Positions 33,197 to 41,805 of a stretch of DNA of 64,000 nucleotides are shown here, in pieces. Within the stretch, counting starts at the first letter, position 1. Every line of letters begins with the position of its first letter. The stretch is from the NCBI RefSeq assembly GCF_023544665.1, contig NZ_JAMJFL010000030.1, forward strand, positions 29,611 to 93,610. Reading direction: 5' to 3'. This stretch comes from Streptomyces sp. YS415. Lineage in GTDB: Bacteria; Actinomycetota; Actinomycetes; Streptomycetales; Streptomycetaceae. The notes under the pieces were generated by a model. It was not told the DNA's origin and did not search any database. It saw only the letters and a list, made by a program, of their open reading frames with translations. The position numbers were made by a program, and so were the translations under genes.

Positions 33197-34021
33197 ATGA
33201 CCACGACCCTGCGGCCGACCGAGCCGCTCCAGCGAGACGCCGACGGGGCGCTGTCGCGCCACTTCCAGGTCTGCGTGAACAGCCGTCCCGTCGGCGCGAT
33301 ACATCTGGCGACCGACCCCCTCTTCGGGCCGGCCGTCGCGCGCATCAGCGACCTGCGCATCGAGGAGCCGGACCGCGGGCGCGGCCGGGGCACCGTGGCC
33401 GCGCTCGCCGCCGAGGAGGTGGCCCGCGGCTGGGGCTGCACCCGGGTCGAGATCAGGGTGCCGGGCGAGTCCGGGCCCGCACTGAGGCTCGCCACCGCGC
33501 TGGGCTACGTCCACCGCAACCGCGGCATGGAGAAGCAGCTCGGCACCACCCCGCCCGCCCTGCCCGAGGGCAGCCGGGGCCGGCCCATGACCCAGGCCGA
33601 GTACGGGCCCTGGATGGAGCACGGCAACGCGCACTACGCGCAGAGCTGGATCGACCGGGGCGTGCCCGAGGACCAGGCGTGGGCCAAGGCGCTGAGCGAC
33701 ATGGCCACGCTGCTCCCGCAGGGCCTGGCCACCGAGGGCGCGCTGATCAGCGTCCTGGAACATGTCGGCGAGGCCGTCGGCACGCTGTGGCTGTCGGTGG
33801 CGGGGGACAAGGCGTTCGTCTTCGACGTCGAGACCGACGCGCGTTTCCGCGGCCGGGGCCACGGCCGCACGCTGATGCTGCTGGCCGAGGGGCAGGCGGT
33901 GGCCGCCGGGAAGCGGGTCATCGGCCTGAACGTCTTCGCGGACAACACCCCGGCCGAGCGCCTGTACGCCTCCCTCGGCTATGTGCCGGTGGGTTACTCG
34001 ATGTACAAGAACCTGCTCTGA
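33197..34021 (+). CDS. Two-domain GNAT acetyltransferase
   Basis: 274 aa with two GNAT-like halves. Half one has ISDLRIEEPDRGRGRGTVAALAAEE; half two has VFDVETDARFRGRGHGRTLMLLAEG and NTPAERLYASLGY. Only the second half has a full acetyl-CoA loop plus the C-terminal block, so it is probably the catalytic one. Substrate unknown. The ATG at 33197 fits the leaderless promoter; GTG at 33194 is one codon earlier. Confidence 0.85.
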   Translation: MTTTLRPTEPLQRDADGALSRHFQVCVNSRPVGAIHLATDPLFGPAVARISDLRIEEPDRGRGRGTVAALAAEEVARGWGCTRVEIRVPGESGPALRLATALGYVHRNRGMEKQLGTTPPALPEGSRGRPMTQAEYGPWMEHGNAHYAQSWIDRGVPEDQAWAKALSDMATLLPQGLATEGALISVLEHVGEAVGTLWLSVAGDKAFVFDVETDARFRGRGHGRTLMLLAEGQAVAAGKRVIGLNVFADNTPAERLYASLGYVPVGYSMYKNLL

Positions 34022-34057
34022 GCGGCAAGGGGCCGCTTCGGGTCCGCCTGCTGCGGG

Positions 34058-34585
34058 TCAGTCCTGCCCGGTCCCGGCCAGCAGCCGGTCCACGATCTTC
34101 TCGATGCGCTCGCGCAGCCCCTCCTGGCTCTTGCCGCCGTCGAGCCGCTCGCCGCCGACGACGTACGTGGGCGTGCCGGTCACGCCGATCGCCTTGCCCT
34201 CGGCCTGGTCGGCGTCCACGATCAGGATGTGCCGGCCGTCGACCAGCGCGGTGTCGAACTCCTCGGCGTCCAGACCGAGTTCCCCGGCCACCTGGACCAG
34301 GAAGGGCTCTCCCGCCCGGTCCAGCTCCTCGACCCGGCTCAGCACCGCTTCCACGTACGGCCATCCCTGGCCCTGCTCCAGGGCCTCCTCGGCGGCCTGG
34401 GCGGCGGCGAAGGAGTGCTTGTGCTTCTCCAGCGGGAAGTGCCGCAGCCTGAGCTCCAGCCGGTCGCCGTAGCGGGCGCGCAGGGCCCGCAGGTCGTCGA
34501 GGGCGGTACGGCAGTCCGGGCACTGGAGTTCGCACCACACGTCGAGGACGGGTGCGGCGGGACGGACGGGGGAGGAGTCGCTCAT
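34058..34585 (-). CDS. DsbA-family thioredoxin-fold protein
   Basis: 175 aa. A CPDC active site near residue 22 (WCELQCPDC) and the cis-Pro loop GVTGTPTYVVGG with a helical insert between them define a DsbA-like fold. No signal peptide is visible, so it is likely cytosolic, akin to FrnE-type or 2-hydroxychromene isomerase-like members. It could reduce or isomerise disulfides. Ends 37 nt from the convergent GNAT gene. Confidence 0.87.
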   Translation of the reverse strand: MSDSSPVRPAAPVLDVWCELQCPDCRTALDDLRALRARYGDRLELRLRHFPLEKHKHSFAAAQAAEEALEQGQGWPYVEAVLSRVEELDRAGEPFLVQVAGELGLDAEEFDTALVDGRHILIVDADQAEGKAIGVTGTPTYVVGGERLDGGKSQEGLRERIEKIVDRLLAGTGQD

Positions 34586-34773
34586 GGGCTCAGTCTCCCA
34601 GCCCCTCGCCCCCGGTCCCAATCAGGGAGCCTCGAGCGGACCGGCACCTGCGGAGGAGCCGACCCGGAGATGTCCCTGATGTCCGGCGGGAGCATGGCCC
34701 GGCGGGGCTCCGCAGGTGCAGGATGGAGGGGACGAGGGCCCCGTGCCCGACCGAATCCTGTCTGGAGGACCGG

Positions 34774-35205
34774 ATGATTGCCGAGACCGTCTGTTCCGCC
34801 GTGGCCGCGGCCGGCCTGGGCATCGCGGCGGTCACGGCGTACCGCAAGCGTTTCCTCTCCGCGACCCGGATCGCCGCATACTCCCTCGTCCCGCTCGGCC
34901 TGGTGATGACCGGCGTGGTCGAGTGGCTGGCGGACACCGCCCTCAGCCCGGCCGCGTGGGCGGGCTTCGGTGTGCTCGGCGTCTCCTGGGTGCTCTTCGC
35001 GAGCACCCGGGCCGTGGAGCGCCGCCGGGGCGGCGGCACCCGTAAGGAGCGCAGGCAGGCCGGGTCCGCCCAGCGCGAGGCGGTGGCCCCGGCGGCCTCG
35101 GCACCCACCCTGGGCTCCGGCTCCCGGCCTGCGGCCAAGCCCGCGGCGGCACCGCAGGAGGACTTCAGCGACATCGAGGCCATCCTGAAGAAGCACGGCA
35201 TATGA
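34774..35205 (+). CDS. Small membrane protein with charged C-terminal tail, function unknown
   Basis: 143 aa. Three helices (VCSAVAAAGLGIAAVTAY, AAYSLVPLGLVMTGVVEWLA, WAGFGVLGVSWVLFAS), then a basic/Ala-rich tail ending in EDFSDIEAILKKHGI. The ATG at 34774 follows TGGAGGA. No known domain recognised. Confidence 0.8.
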   Translation: MIAETVCSAVAAAGLGIAAVTAYRKRFLSATRIAAYSLVPLGLVMTGVVEWLADTALSPAAWAGFGVLGVSWVLFASTRAVERRRGGGTRKERRQAGSAQREAVAPAASAPTLGSGSRPAAKPAAAPQEDFSDIEAILKKHGI

Positions 35206-35358
35206 CGCCGCAAGGCGGCTGAAACGACACAGTGGGACGCCGTCCGCGCGTAATCGGTCACGACCCGGACCGGACATTGCGGATTAAGGCGAACTACCGC
35301 TTCTTCCGGGCGTGTTGATCGCGCCGGGAGGGTTCACTGCGTCATCATCGCCCGCGAG

Positions 35359-35511
35359 ATGCTGGACACGACACAGAGCGAGACCGCGCCGCCGCAGGAC
35401 GAGCCGCGTGGATGCCTCTTCGCCCTTTCCCAGCCACCGCTGATGATCTTCCTTGCGGTGATCGGGTGTCTGCTGCTCATGGCTGCGCTGCACGACCTGC
35501 TGCTGCTCTGA
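35359..35511 (+). CDS. 50-aa single-pass membrane protein
   Basis: A short frame from ATG 35359 to TGA 35509-35511. The N-terminal 27 residues are polar (TTQSETAPPQDEPRG), then CLFALS and a strong membrane helix (PLMIFLAVIGCLLLMAALHD) and LLLL at the end. The frame has high third-position GC, and there is no competing gene on either strand. GGGAGGG at 35326-35332 is too far for a standard RBS; GCGAG just precedes the ATG. Confidence 0.6.
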   Translation: MLDTTQSETAPPQDEPRGCLFALSQPPLMIFLAVIGCLLLMAALHDLLLL

Positions 35512-35586
35512 GCCGTACCCGCGGCCCCCGGCGCCACCCGCCGGGGCCCGCGTCGACGCCGGTGTCCGGCCCCTCGGCCGGGGTTC

Positions 35587-36147
35587 TCAGCCCGCCGCCT
35601 CCTTGCGTCGCGCCCGGTAGGCGGCGACATGCAGCCGGTTGCCGCACGTGCGGCTGTCGCAGTAGCGCCGGGAGCGATTGCGGGAGAGGTCGACGAAGGC
35701 GCGACGGCAGTCGGGGGCCTCGCAGCGCCGCAGCCGCTCCTGCTCCCCGGCGACCACGAAGATCGCCAGGGCCATGCCGCCGTCGGCCGCGAGATGGTCG
35801 GCGACCGAGGCGCCGGGTGCGAAGTAGTGCACATGCCAGTCGTAGCCGTCGTGGTCGGTGAGCCGCGGAGTGGTGCCGGCGGCGGCGACCAGTTCGTTGA
35901 TCAGGACGGCCGCGCCCCGGGCGTCCGGTGCCGCGAAGATCCCGGCGAACCTGGCCCGGATCTTGCGCACCGCGGACAGGTCCAGCTCCGAGAGCACGCC
36001 GACATCGCTGATGTCGTGCCGGCGCACGAAGTCGGCGAGGGCCGCGACGTCCGGCAGCGTCTCCTGCGTCTCGTCGTCCTCCGGTGCGGTGTTCACCAGA
36101 TCCACGACAGCGTCGAGGGCGCACCGGGTGTCGTGGGTGATCAGCAC
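35587..36147 (-). CDS. CGNR zinc-finger protein (ABATE domain), putative regulator
   Basis: 186 aa. The C-terminal CEAPDCRRAFVDLSRNRSRRYCDSRTCGNR is the CGNR zinc finger with four Cys. The N-terminal region is the ABATE-like stress-ligand domain (ALDAVVDLVNT). Such proteins are thought to be transcription factors. The GTG at 36147 has GGGAG six bases upstream; the open frame further up to 36261 is less protein-like. Confidence 0.86.
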   Translation of the reverse strand: MLITHDTRCALDAVVDLVNTAPEDDETQETLPDVAALADFVRRHDISDVGVLSELDLSAVRKIRARFAGIFAAPDARGAAVLINELVAAAGTTPRLTDHDGYDWHVHYFAPGASVADHLAADGGMALAIFVVAGEQERLRRCEAPDCRRAFVDLSRNRSRRYCDSRTCGNRLHVAAYRARRKEAAG

Positions 36148-36315
36148 ATTTCGCTCCCTGGCCTGAGGGACGGACGCGGGGGCGCCCGCCGATGCTGGCC
36201 GATGGTAGTAGCTTCGCCGACGGCGGGACGGCGGCGCCAGGGATGTGGTAGCCGGGGGCAACCGAATGGGGCCCCGGGCGGCGAGATCAGGCCGCGTCGG
36301 AGCCGCATCCGGGCA

Positions 36316-36359
36316 CGCCGACGCCGCCCCGTGAGTGACTCACGGTGACGGCGTCGGCG
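36316..36359 (-). terminator. Nested double hairpin downstream of ssgB
   Basis: Outer perfect 11-bp stem CGCCGACGCCG / CGGCGTCGGCG (36316-36326 / 36349-36359). Inner stem CCGTGAG-tga-CTCACGG (36329-36345). It lies 82 nt beyond the ssgB stop. The remaining 36148-36315 shows no gene. Confidence 0.7.
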
Positions 36360-36440
36360 CATACCGTATGTAGTTGTTTGTCCTGGGCCCGAGCCGTCTC
36401 CCCGAGTCGACGGCGCCGGGCGGCTTCGTGGTGCCCCGTC

Positions 36441-36854
36441 TCAGCTCTCCGCCAGGATGTGTGAGAGTTCCTGGTCGAGGTCGAAGTGCCGGTGCTCCGT
36501 GCCGGGGGGCACGGCGGCGTCTGTTCGCTTCAGGAAGGACTCCAGGGCCCGCGCCGGGGCCTCGAGCAGGGCTTCGCCCTCCGGGGAGCTCAGGGCGATG
36601 CACACGACGCCCTGACCGTGACTGCGCGACGGCCAGACTCGGACGTCGCCGGTTCCGGTGGGTCGGTGCAGGCCCTCGGCCAGAAGGTCGCGGGCGAACA
36701 CCCACTCGACGGTTTCCTCGGCTCCGGTGTGGAAGGTGGCGTGCACGGCGTAGGGATCGGCCGTGTCGTACCGCAGGCCTGCGGGGACAGGCAGGGAGGA
36801 CTCGCTCGACACAACGAGGCGCAGGTGCAGCTCGCAGCTGACCGTGGTGTTCAT
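36441..36854 (-). CDS. ssgB: Sporulation-specific cell division protein SsgB
   Basis: 137 aa SsgA-like protein. The sequence is that of SsgB: ELHLRLVVSSESSLPVPAGLRYDTADPYAVHATF, then ARDLLAEGLHRPTGTGDVRVWPS and a C-terminal LDQELSHILAES. SsgB, placed by SsgA, recruits and tethers FtsZ at future septum sites in aerial hyphae and is needed for sporulation. The ATG at 36854 begins NTTVSCEL as in relatives. In S. coelicolor its promoter is controlled by the stress sigma factor SigH, and a matching element lies upstream. Confidence 0.97.
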   Translation of the reverse strand: MNTTVSCELHLRLVVSSESSLPVPAGLRYDTADPYAVHATFHTGAEETVEWVFARDLLAEGLHRPTGTGDVRVWPSRSHGQGVVCIALSSPEGEALLEAPARALESFLKRTDAAVPPGTEHRHFDLDQELSHILAES

Positions 36855-36913
36855 AAGCGCCAGGGCCTTTCGCTCAGTGTGCGCTCGGGGATTCGCACGT
36901 CGGCGAAATCGAC

Positions 36914-36939
36914 ATGCCACCTACGGTGCCGTTGTAAAC
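36914..36939 (-). promoter_or_regulatory. Sigma-H/B-type promoter candidate for ssgB
   Basis: Reverse strand GTTTAC (36939-36934), 13-nt spacer, GTGGCAT (36920-36914), about 60 nt before the ATG. It resembles the GTTT-N14-16-GGGTAT pattern of SigB/SigH promoters; the -10 is imperfect. Confidence 0.45.
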
Positions 36940-37045
36940 CCCTCTGAGTGTTTTGCGTGCCTTTACGTAACTCTTCCGGCCGAAGTCCGGTTCGCGAGGT
37001 ACGACCATTCCGGTGACTCGTTTCTCTCCGGTAGGGTTTGGCCGT

Positions 37046-37498
37046 ATGAACACGGGGAGTAGCGAGCCTGGCGAGGTGGCCATGGCATCGAACAGGACCG
37101 ACGTGGACGAGGCGCACAGCGAGCAGGGGCTCGGCTCCAGAGCGCCGGAATTCGTCAGGGCCCGCCGTCTGCTGCACCTGAGCTGGCAGGTGGGCGTCTT
37201 CATCATCGGCCTCGCGGTCGTGGGGCTCGGCATCGTGATGCTGCCGCTGCCCGGTCCCGGCTGGGTGGTGATCTTCGGCGGCATGGCGATCTGGGCGACC
37301 GAGTTCGTCTGGGCCCAGCTGGTGCTGCGCTGGACCAAGCGCAAGGTCACCGAGGCCGCCCAGCGCGCCCTGGATCCGAAGGTGCGCCGCCGCAACATCA
37401 TCCTGACGACGATCGGCCTCGTGATCGTGGCCGTCCTGGGCGGGATCTACCTCTGGAAGTTCGGTCTCGCGATGCCCTGGGAGATCAAGAACCAGTGA
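37046..37498 (+). CDS. PGPGW-type membrane protein
   Basis: 150 aa. Two helices (VGVFIIGLAVVGLGIVML and IILTTIGLVIVAVLGGIYLW) flank the motif LPLPGPGWVVIFGG, which defines a small actinobacterial family of unknown role. Basic residues lie between (RWTKRKVTEAAQRALDPKVRRR). The ATG at 37046 follows a TAGGGT hexamer by 8 nt; an ATG at 37082 has GAGGTGG upstream and is a real alternative. Confidence 0.82.
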   Translation: MNTGSSEPGEVAMASNRTDVDEAHSEQGLGSRAPEFVRARRLLHLSWQVGVFIIGLAVVGLGIVMLPLPGPGWVVIFGGMAIWATEFVWAQLVLRWTKRKVTEAAQRALDPKVRRRNIILTTIGLVIVAVLGGIYLWKFGLAMPWEIKNQ

Positions 37499-37586
37499 TC
37501 CGTGGAGGGGGCGCGGGGGCCGGCCGTTCCGCCTTCGTGCTGGTCACAGGCACCCCCTGACATGGGGTAATGTTCTTCCTGCGCCC

Positions 37587-37658
37587 GGGCGATTAGCTCA
37601 GTGGGAGAGCGCTTCGTTCACACCGAAGAGGTCACTGGTTCGAACCCAGTATCGCCCA
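37587..37658 (+). tRNA. tRNA-Val (CAC), copy 1
   Basis: 72 nt. Acceptor GGGCGAT/ATCGCCC, anticodon stem CTTCG/CGAAG with loop TTCACAC (anticodon CAC). A TAATGT hexamer at 37568 may be its -10. Confidence 0.97.
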
Positions 37659-37665
37659 CCCGGGA

Positions 37666-37701
37666 CGACGGCCCGTCTGCTGCACAGCAGACGGGCCGTC
37701 G
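37666..37701 (+). terminator. Terminator of tRNA-Val copy 1
   Basis: Perfect 17-bp inverted repeat CGACGGCCCGTCTGCTG / CAGCAGACGGGCCGTCG around CA, 8 nt after the tRNA. The following 37702-37900 contains nothing I can support. Confidence 0.85.
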
Positions 37702-37901
37702 GCGTTCCGGAAGGTGCGGGGCCTTTCGTCCGCGGTGACGGCTTCCGGTCGGAGGGGCCTGATGTTCGGCGCCCCGCATTTCGTTCGGTGGGCCGACCAT
37801 GCAACGCCCCACCTGCGACTACCTCCCGTGGCGTGCCTCTTCCCGGCTCCGGGCGCGGCCACCTTGCCCGCCGCCTCCGCAAGAAATTCCTGTCCGAATC
37901 A

Positions 37902-37961
37902 TTGACGCACCCCGGGGCCCTCCGTAACTTGTGCCAGCAAGCGCTTACTTGAAACGATTCA
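37902..37961 (+). promoter_or_regulatory. Promoter with two LacI-type operators before the sugar ABC operon
   Basis: TTGACG (37902-37907), 17-nt spacer, TAACTT (37925-37930). Just downstream, over the expected start of transcription, are AAGCGCTT (37939-37946) and TGAAACGATTCA (37950-37961). Both are palindromes centred on CG, the hallmark of LacI-family operators, with centres 13 bp apart. The cognate regulator is not in the window. Confidence 0.72.
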
Positions 37962-37999
37962 TGCAGGCGGCAATGACGCTGCGGGGAGGTGGCCCAACC

Positions 38000-39286
38000 A
38001 TGGGAACCAGCAGGAATGTTGAGAGGCGAACGATCCTGAAGGCGGCCGGTGCTTCGGCGGCCGCGCTGGGTCTGGCGGCGACGACGGGGTGCGGCGGCGA
38101 CAGCGGTTCCGGCGACGGGACGGTGACGCTCCGTTACGCCTGGTGGGGTGGGGAGCCGCGCACCATCGCCATCAAGAAGTCGATCGCGCTCTTCGAGAAG
38201 AAGTACCCGAAGATCAAGATCAAGCCGGAATTCACGGACTACGCGGCGTTCTGGGAGAAGTTCCAGACGCAGGCCTCCGGCGGGAATCCGCCGGACGTTT
38301 TCCAGAATGCGGTCGGCTTTCTGCGCAAGTACGACAAGCGCGGCGTTCTGATGGATCTCAAGGCCCAGGCGGACGCCGGGAATCTGAGCCTGGAGAACTT
38401 CCGCAACGGCGTTCTGGCGAACGGTCAGGTCGACGGCAAGCAGCTCGGCATCCCCGTCGGCGCCAACACGATGGCGCTGGTCATCGACCTCAAGGCCTTC
38501 AAGAAGGCAGGCGTCGAGGCGGAGTTCGGCTGGACCTGGGACGAGTACTTCGACGCGCTCCAGACGGTCCAGGACAAGCTGAAGATCGCCGGCGACACCG
38601 GCTACTTCGGCATCATGTACCTCTACGACCTGTATCTGCGTCAGAACGGCAAGGCCTTCTTCACCGACTCCGATCTCGGCTTCACCCAGGACGATCTGAC
38701 GCAGTGGTGGGAGGACGGCTACAAGCGCGTGCGGTCCGGGCTGGTCGCCGACCCGAAGAAGATCGAGCAGGCCGCCCCCAAGTCCGGTCTCTCCGCGGGA
38801 CTCGCCGCGTCCGAGTTCACCTGGGACAACTTCTCCATCCGCTACGAGGGCGAGGGCGAGTCGGACTACGGGCTGGCGCCGATCCCCACCACGGACGGCA
38901 AGGACACCGGCCAGTACCTCGGTTCCCTGATGCTCAGCGCCTTCTCCGGGACCGACCACCCGAAGGAAGTCGCCCGGTTCATCGACTTCATGGTCCACGA
39001 CCCCGAGGTCGGCAAGATCATGGGCTACGACCGCGGCATCCTCCCCACGACCGAGCAGTACGAGGCGTTCACGCCCACCGACGAGAACAACAAGGGCGTC
39101 AAGGCGTACGAGGAGGAGGTCGCCGCGGCGGGCGTACTCGGGAAGATCACCCCGCACCCGTCCGGCGCCGATGTCATCGAGGCGGCGTTCCTGCGGCTCG
39201 GCGGTGAGGTCGCCCAGGGCAAGACCAAGCCGGCCGACGCCGCCAAGGCGCTGTTCAGCGAGGCCAAGGCCGCGTTCGCGGGCTGA
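38000..39286 (+). CDS. Sugar ABC transporter substrate-binding lipoprotein
   Basis: 428 aa family-1 solute-binding protein. The signal has a twin-Arg (ERRTILKAAGASAAALGLAAT) and a lipobox-like TTGCG, so it is probably a Tat-exported lipoprotein. The mature domain starts VTLRYAWWGGEPRTIAIKKSIALFE. It should bind an oligosaccharide and deliver it to the two permeases that follow. Start ATG 38000 follows GGGGAGG. The downstream YesL/YetA-like genes point to a pectin-derived sugar. Confidence 0.9.
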   Translation: MGTSRNVERRTILKAAGASAAALGLAATTGCGGDSGSGDGTVTLRYAWWGGEPRTIAIKKSIALFEKKYPKIKIKPEFTDYAAFWEKFQTQASGGNPPDVFQNAVGFLRKYDKRGVLMDLKAQADAGNLSLENFRNGVLANGQVDGKQLGIPVGANTMALVIDLKAFKKAGVEAEFGWTWDEYFDALQTVQDKLKIAGDTGYFGIMYLYDLYLRQNGKAFFTDSDLGFTQDDLTQWWEDGYKRVRSGLVADPKKIEQAAPKSGLSAGLAASEFTWDNFSIRYEGEGESDYGLAPIPTTDGKDTGQYLGSLMLSAFSGTDHPKEVARFIDFMVHDPEVGKIMGYDRGILPTTEQYEAFTPTDENNKGVKAYEEEVAAAGVLGKITPHPSGADVIEAAFLRLGGEVAQGKTKPADAAKALFSEAKAAFAG

Positions 39287-39300
39287 GGGGACGTACCACC

Positions 39301-40257
39301 ATGACGCTCGTCAAGGAAGCGCCCGTGCGCCCGGCCGGGAAGCGGCCCGCCGCACCCCCCGCCGGGTGGCGCGGGCGGCGCCGCGAGAACCTCGCCGGCT
39401 ATCTCTTCATGTCGCCGTGGATCGCGGGCTTCCTGCTGCTCACGGCAGGGCCGATGATCGCGTCGCTGTACTACGCGTTCACCAGCTACAACCTGTTCAC
39501 GCCGCCCCAGTGGGTGGGGCTCGACAACTTCACGACGATGTTCCAGGACCCGCGCTGGCAGAAGTCGGTCGAGGTCACCCTGAAGTACGTCGTCGTCGCC
39601 ACCCCGCTGAAGCTGCTGCTCGCCCTCGGCGTCGCCCTGCTGCTCGCCCAGAGCCGACGCGGACAGGGCCTGTATCGGGCCGCGTTCTACATGCCCTCGC
39701 TCATCGGCGCCAGCGTCTCCGTGGGCTTCGTGTGGCGGGCGCTGTTCTCGGACGACGCGGTCGTGGACCGCACGCAGAAGATCTTCGGGCTGGACGTGGG
39801 CGGCTGGATCGGCAACCCCGACTACGTCATCTACGCCTTGGTGGCCCTGAGCATCTGGCAGTTCGGCGCGCCGATGGTCATCTTCCTGGCGGGCCTCAAG
39901 CAGGTCCCGCGGGAGCTGTACGAGGCCGCCGAGGTGGACGGGGCCGGTCCACTGCGCCGGTTCTGGAACATCACCCTGCCGATGATCTCGCCGGTGCTGT
40001 TCTTCAACGTCCTGCTGGAGTCCATCCACGCGTTCCAGGTGTTCGGCTCCGCCTACGTCGTCTCCGACACCCGGTGCGGGCCCGCCGACGCCACCCTCGT
40101 CTACACCTGCTACCTCTACCAGAAGGGCTTCAAGGAGGCCCAGATGGGCTTCGCCTCCGCGATGGCCTGGACTCTGGTGGTCGCGGTGGCGCTGGTCACG
40201 GCGGTCCTGTTCTGGTCGCAGAAGAAGTGGGTGCACTACGAGGAGGCCGCCAAGTGA
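39301..40257 (+). CDS. Sugar ABC transporter permease 1 (MalF/LplB type)
   Basis: 318 aa, six helices expected. The N-terminus is cytosolic and basic; the first helix is LFMSPWIAGFLLLTAGPMIASLYYAF. The EAA loop is ELYEAAEVDGAGPLRRFWNITLPMISP. It pairs with the next permease; its stop overlaps that gene's GTG start. No ATPase gene follows, so a shared ATPase such as MsiK elsewhere is likely. Confidence 0.92.
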   Translation: MTLVKEAPVRPAGKRPAAPPAGWRGRRRENLAGYLFMSPWIAGFLLLTAGPMIASLYYAFTSYNLFTPPQWVGLDNFTTMFQDPRWQKSVEVTLKYVVVATPLKLLLALGVALLLAQSRRGQGLYRAAFYMPSLIGASVSVGFVWRALFSDDAVVDRTQKIFGLDVGGWIGNPDYVIYALVALSIWQFGAPMVIFLAGLKQVPRELYEAAEVDGAGPLRRFWNITLPMISPVLFFNVLLESIHAFQVFGSAYVVSDTRCGPADATLVYTCYLYQKGFKEAQMGFASAMAWTLVVAVALVTAVLFWSQKKWVHYEEAAK

Positions 40258-41129
40258 CCACCGCCACCAGCCCCGCCGCGCGCACCGCCAACGAGCGGCG
40301 GCGCGCCGGATCGCTCGCCTGGCACGTGGGCGCGCTGCTCGTCCTCGCGGTCGTGCTGTATCCCGTGATCTGGGTCGTCGGTGCCTCGTTCAAGCCGAGC
40401 AAGGACATCATCGCCAGCCTCGACCTGCTGCCCACCGAGCCGGTCTGGGCGAACTTCTCCGGGCTCGCGGACGGCATCTCAGGCATCTCCATCAGCAGCT
40501 TCTTCTGGAACTCGCTGATGTACGCGGGCCTCGCCGTGGTCGGTGTCGTGGTGTCCAGCTCGCTGACCGCGTACGCCTTCGCCAAGATCGGGTTCGCCGG
40601 GCGGAACCTGCTGTTCACGCTGATGATCGGCACCCTGCTGCTGCCGTACCACGTGCTGCTCATCCCGCAGTACGTGCTCTTCCGCAACCTCGAACTCGTC
40701 GACACCCTGGTGCCGCTCGTCGCGGGCAAGTTCCTGGCCACGGAGGCGTTCTTCGTCTTCCTGATGGTGCAGTTCATGCGCGGCCTGCCGCGCGAGCTGG
40801 ACGAGGCCGCCAAGCTCGACGGCTGCGGGCACCTGCGGACCTACTGGTCCATCGTGCTGCCGCTGAGCCGCCCCGCCATCATCACCAGCGCCATCTTCAC
40901 CTTCATCAACGCCTGGAACGACTTCATGGGGCCGCTGATCTACCTCAACACCCCTGAGAAGTACACCGTCTCGCTCGGCCTGATGATGTTCCGCGACCAG
41001 GAGGGCATCTCCAACTACGGCAGCATGATCGCGATGTCGCTGGTGGCGCTGGTGCCGGTCATCGCCTTCTTCATGGCCTTCCAGCGGTATCTGATCGACG
41101 GCATGGCGACGTCCGGACTGAAGGGGTGA
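40254..41129 (+). CDS. Sugar ABC transporter permease 2 (MalG/LplC type)
   Basis: 291 aa. Six-helix MalG-type permease with the EAA loop RELDEAAKLDGCGHLRTYWSIVLPLSRPAI. GTG start overlaps the upstream stop by 4 nt, and its own stop overlaps the next gene in the same way, so four genes are translationally chained. Confidence 0.92.
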   Translation: MTTATSPAARTANERRRAGSLAWHVGALLVLAVVLYPVIWVVGASFKPSKDIIASLDLLPTEPVWANFSGLADGISGISISSFFWNSLMYAGLAVVGVVVSSSLTAYAFAKIGFAGRNLLFTLMIGTLLLPYHVLLIPQYVLFRNLELVDTLVPLVAGKFLATEAFFVFLMVQFMRGLPRELDEAAKLDGCGHLRTYWSIVLPLSRPAIITSAIFTFINAWNDFMGPLIYLNTPEKYTVSLGLMMFRDQEGISNYGSMIAMSLVALVPVIAFFMAFQRYLIDGMATSGLKG

Positions 41130-41722
41130 CCATGGCCCGGGCCCGCACGAAGGCGCGCAGGGAGTCCCTGTTCGGCGAGCGCTTCGCGCTCTTCGCCGAG
41201 ACGCTGCTCACCGGCGTGTGGATCGCCGTGGCCTGCCTCGGGGTGGTCACCTACCCCGCGGCCTTCGCCGCCGGTGCCCGGCATCTGCGGCGTCGTGCCC
41301 GCCACGAGGCCGGCGGCCTAAGGGAGTTCGCCGCGGACTTCCGGGCGGCCCTGCGCGCGGGGTGGGCCGTCGGGCTGGCCGGCTGGGCGGTGGCCGCCGC
41401 GGTCTGGGTGGACGTCCAGGCCGCGCGGGCGGGGCTTCCCGGCGGACCCCTCGTCGGGGCCGTCGGACTGTTCGCGCTGATCGGTCTCGCCGTGGCCCTG
41501 CTGCGGGCGACGGCCGTCTGGGCCCCCGGCCTCACCTGGCGGGCGCTGCTCGCGGACGCCGGACGCCGCACCGTGCTCGACCCCGCCGGATCCTTTCTGA
41601 TCATCGCCGGGCTCGCCGTGGTGGCCCTGTCCGCCGCGTTCGTCGCACCGCTCGCGGTCCCCGTCGTCGGGGCCGTCGCGGCGGCGGCCGTCGCCGTGGA
41701 GCAGCGGTACCGACACCGCTGA
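41126..41722 (+). CDS. YesL-like (DUF624) membrane protein
   Basis: 198 aa, about five helices, Ala/Val rich. The N-terminal LLTGVWIAVACLGVVTYPAAFAAGARHL resembles YesL proteins, which accompany sugar importers in Bacillus pectin loci. Its role there is unknown. GTG start at 41126 overlaps the permease stop; an ATG at 41132 is also possible. The family call is from pattern and neighbours only. Confidence 0.6.
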   Translation: MTMARARTKARRESLFGERFALFAETLLTGVWIAVACLGVVTYPAAFAAGARHLRRRARHEAGGLREFAADFRAALRAGWAVGLAGWAVAAAVWVDVQAARAGLPGGPLVGAVGLFALIGLAVALLRATAVWAPGLTWRALLADAGRRTVLDPAGSFLIIAGLAVVALSAAFVAPLAVPVVGAVAAAAVAVEQRYRHR

Positions 41723-41805
41723 CCCCGCACAGGTCGGTGCCCCCTGGGCGCCGTACCTCCATCTGTCATGCCCCTGCCCATCCCACCCGCACGGAAGGAA
41801 CGGTC

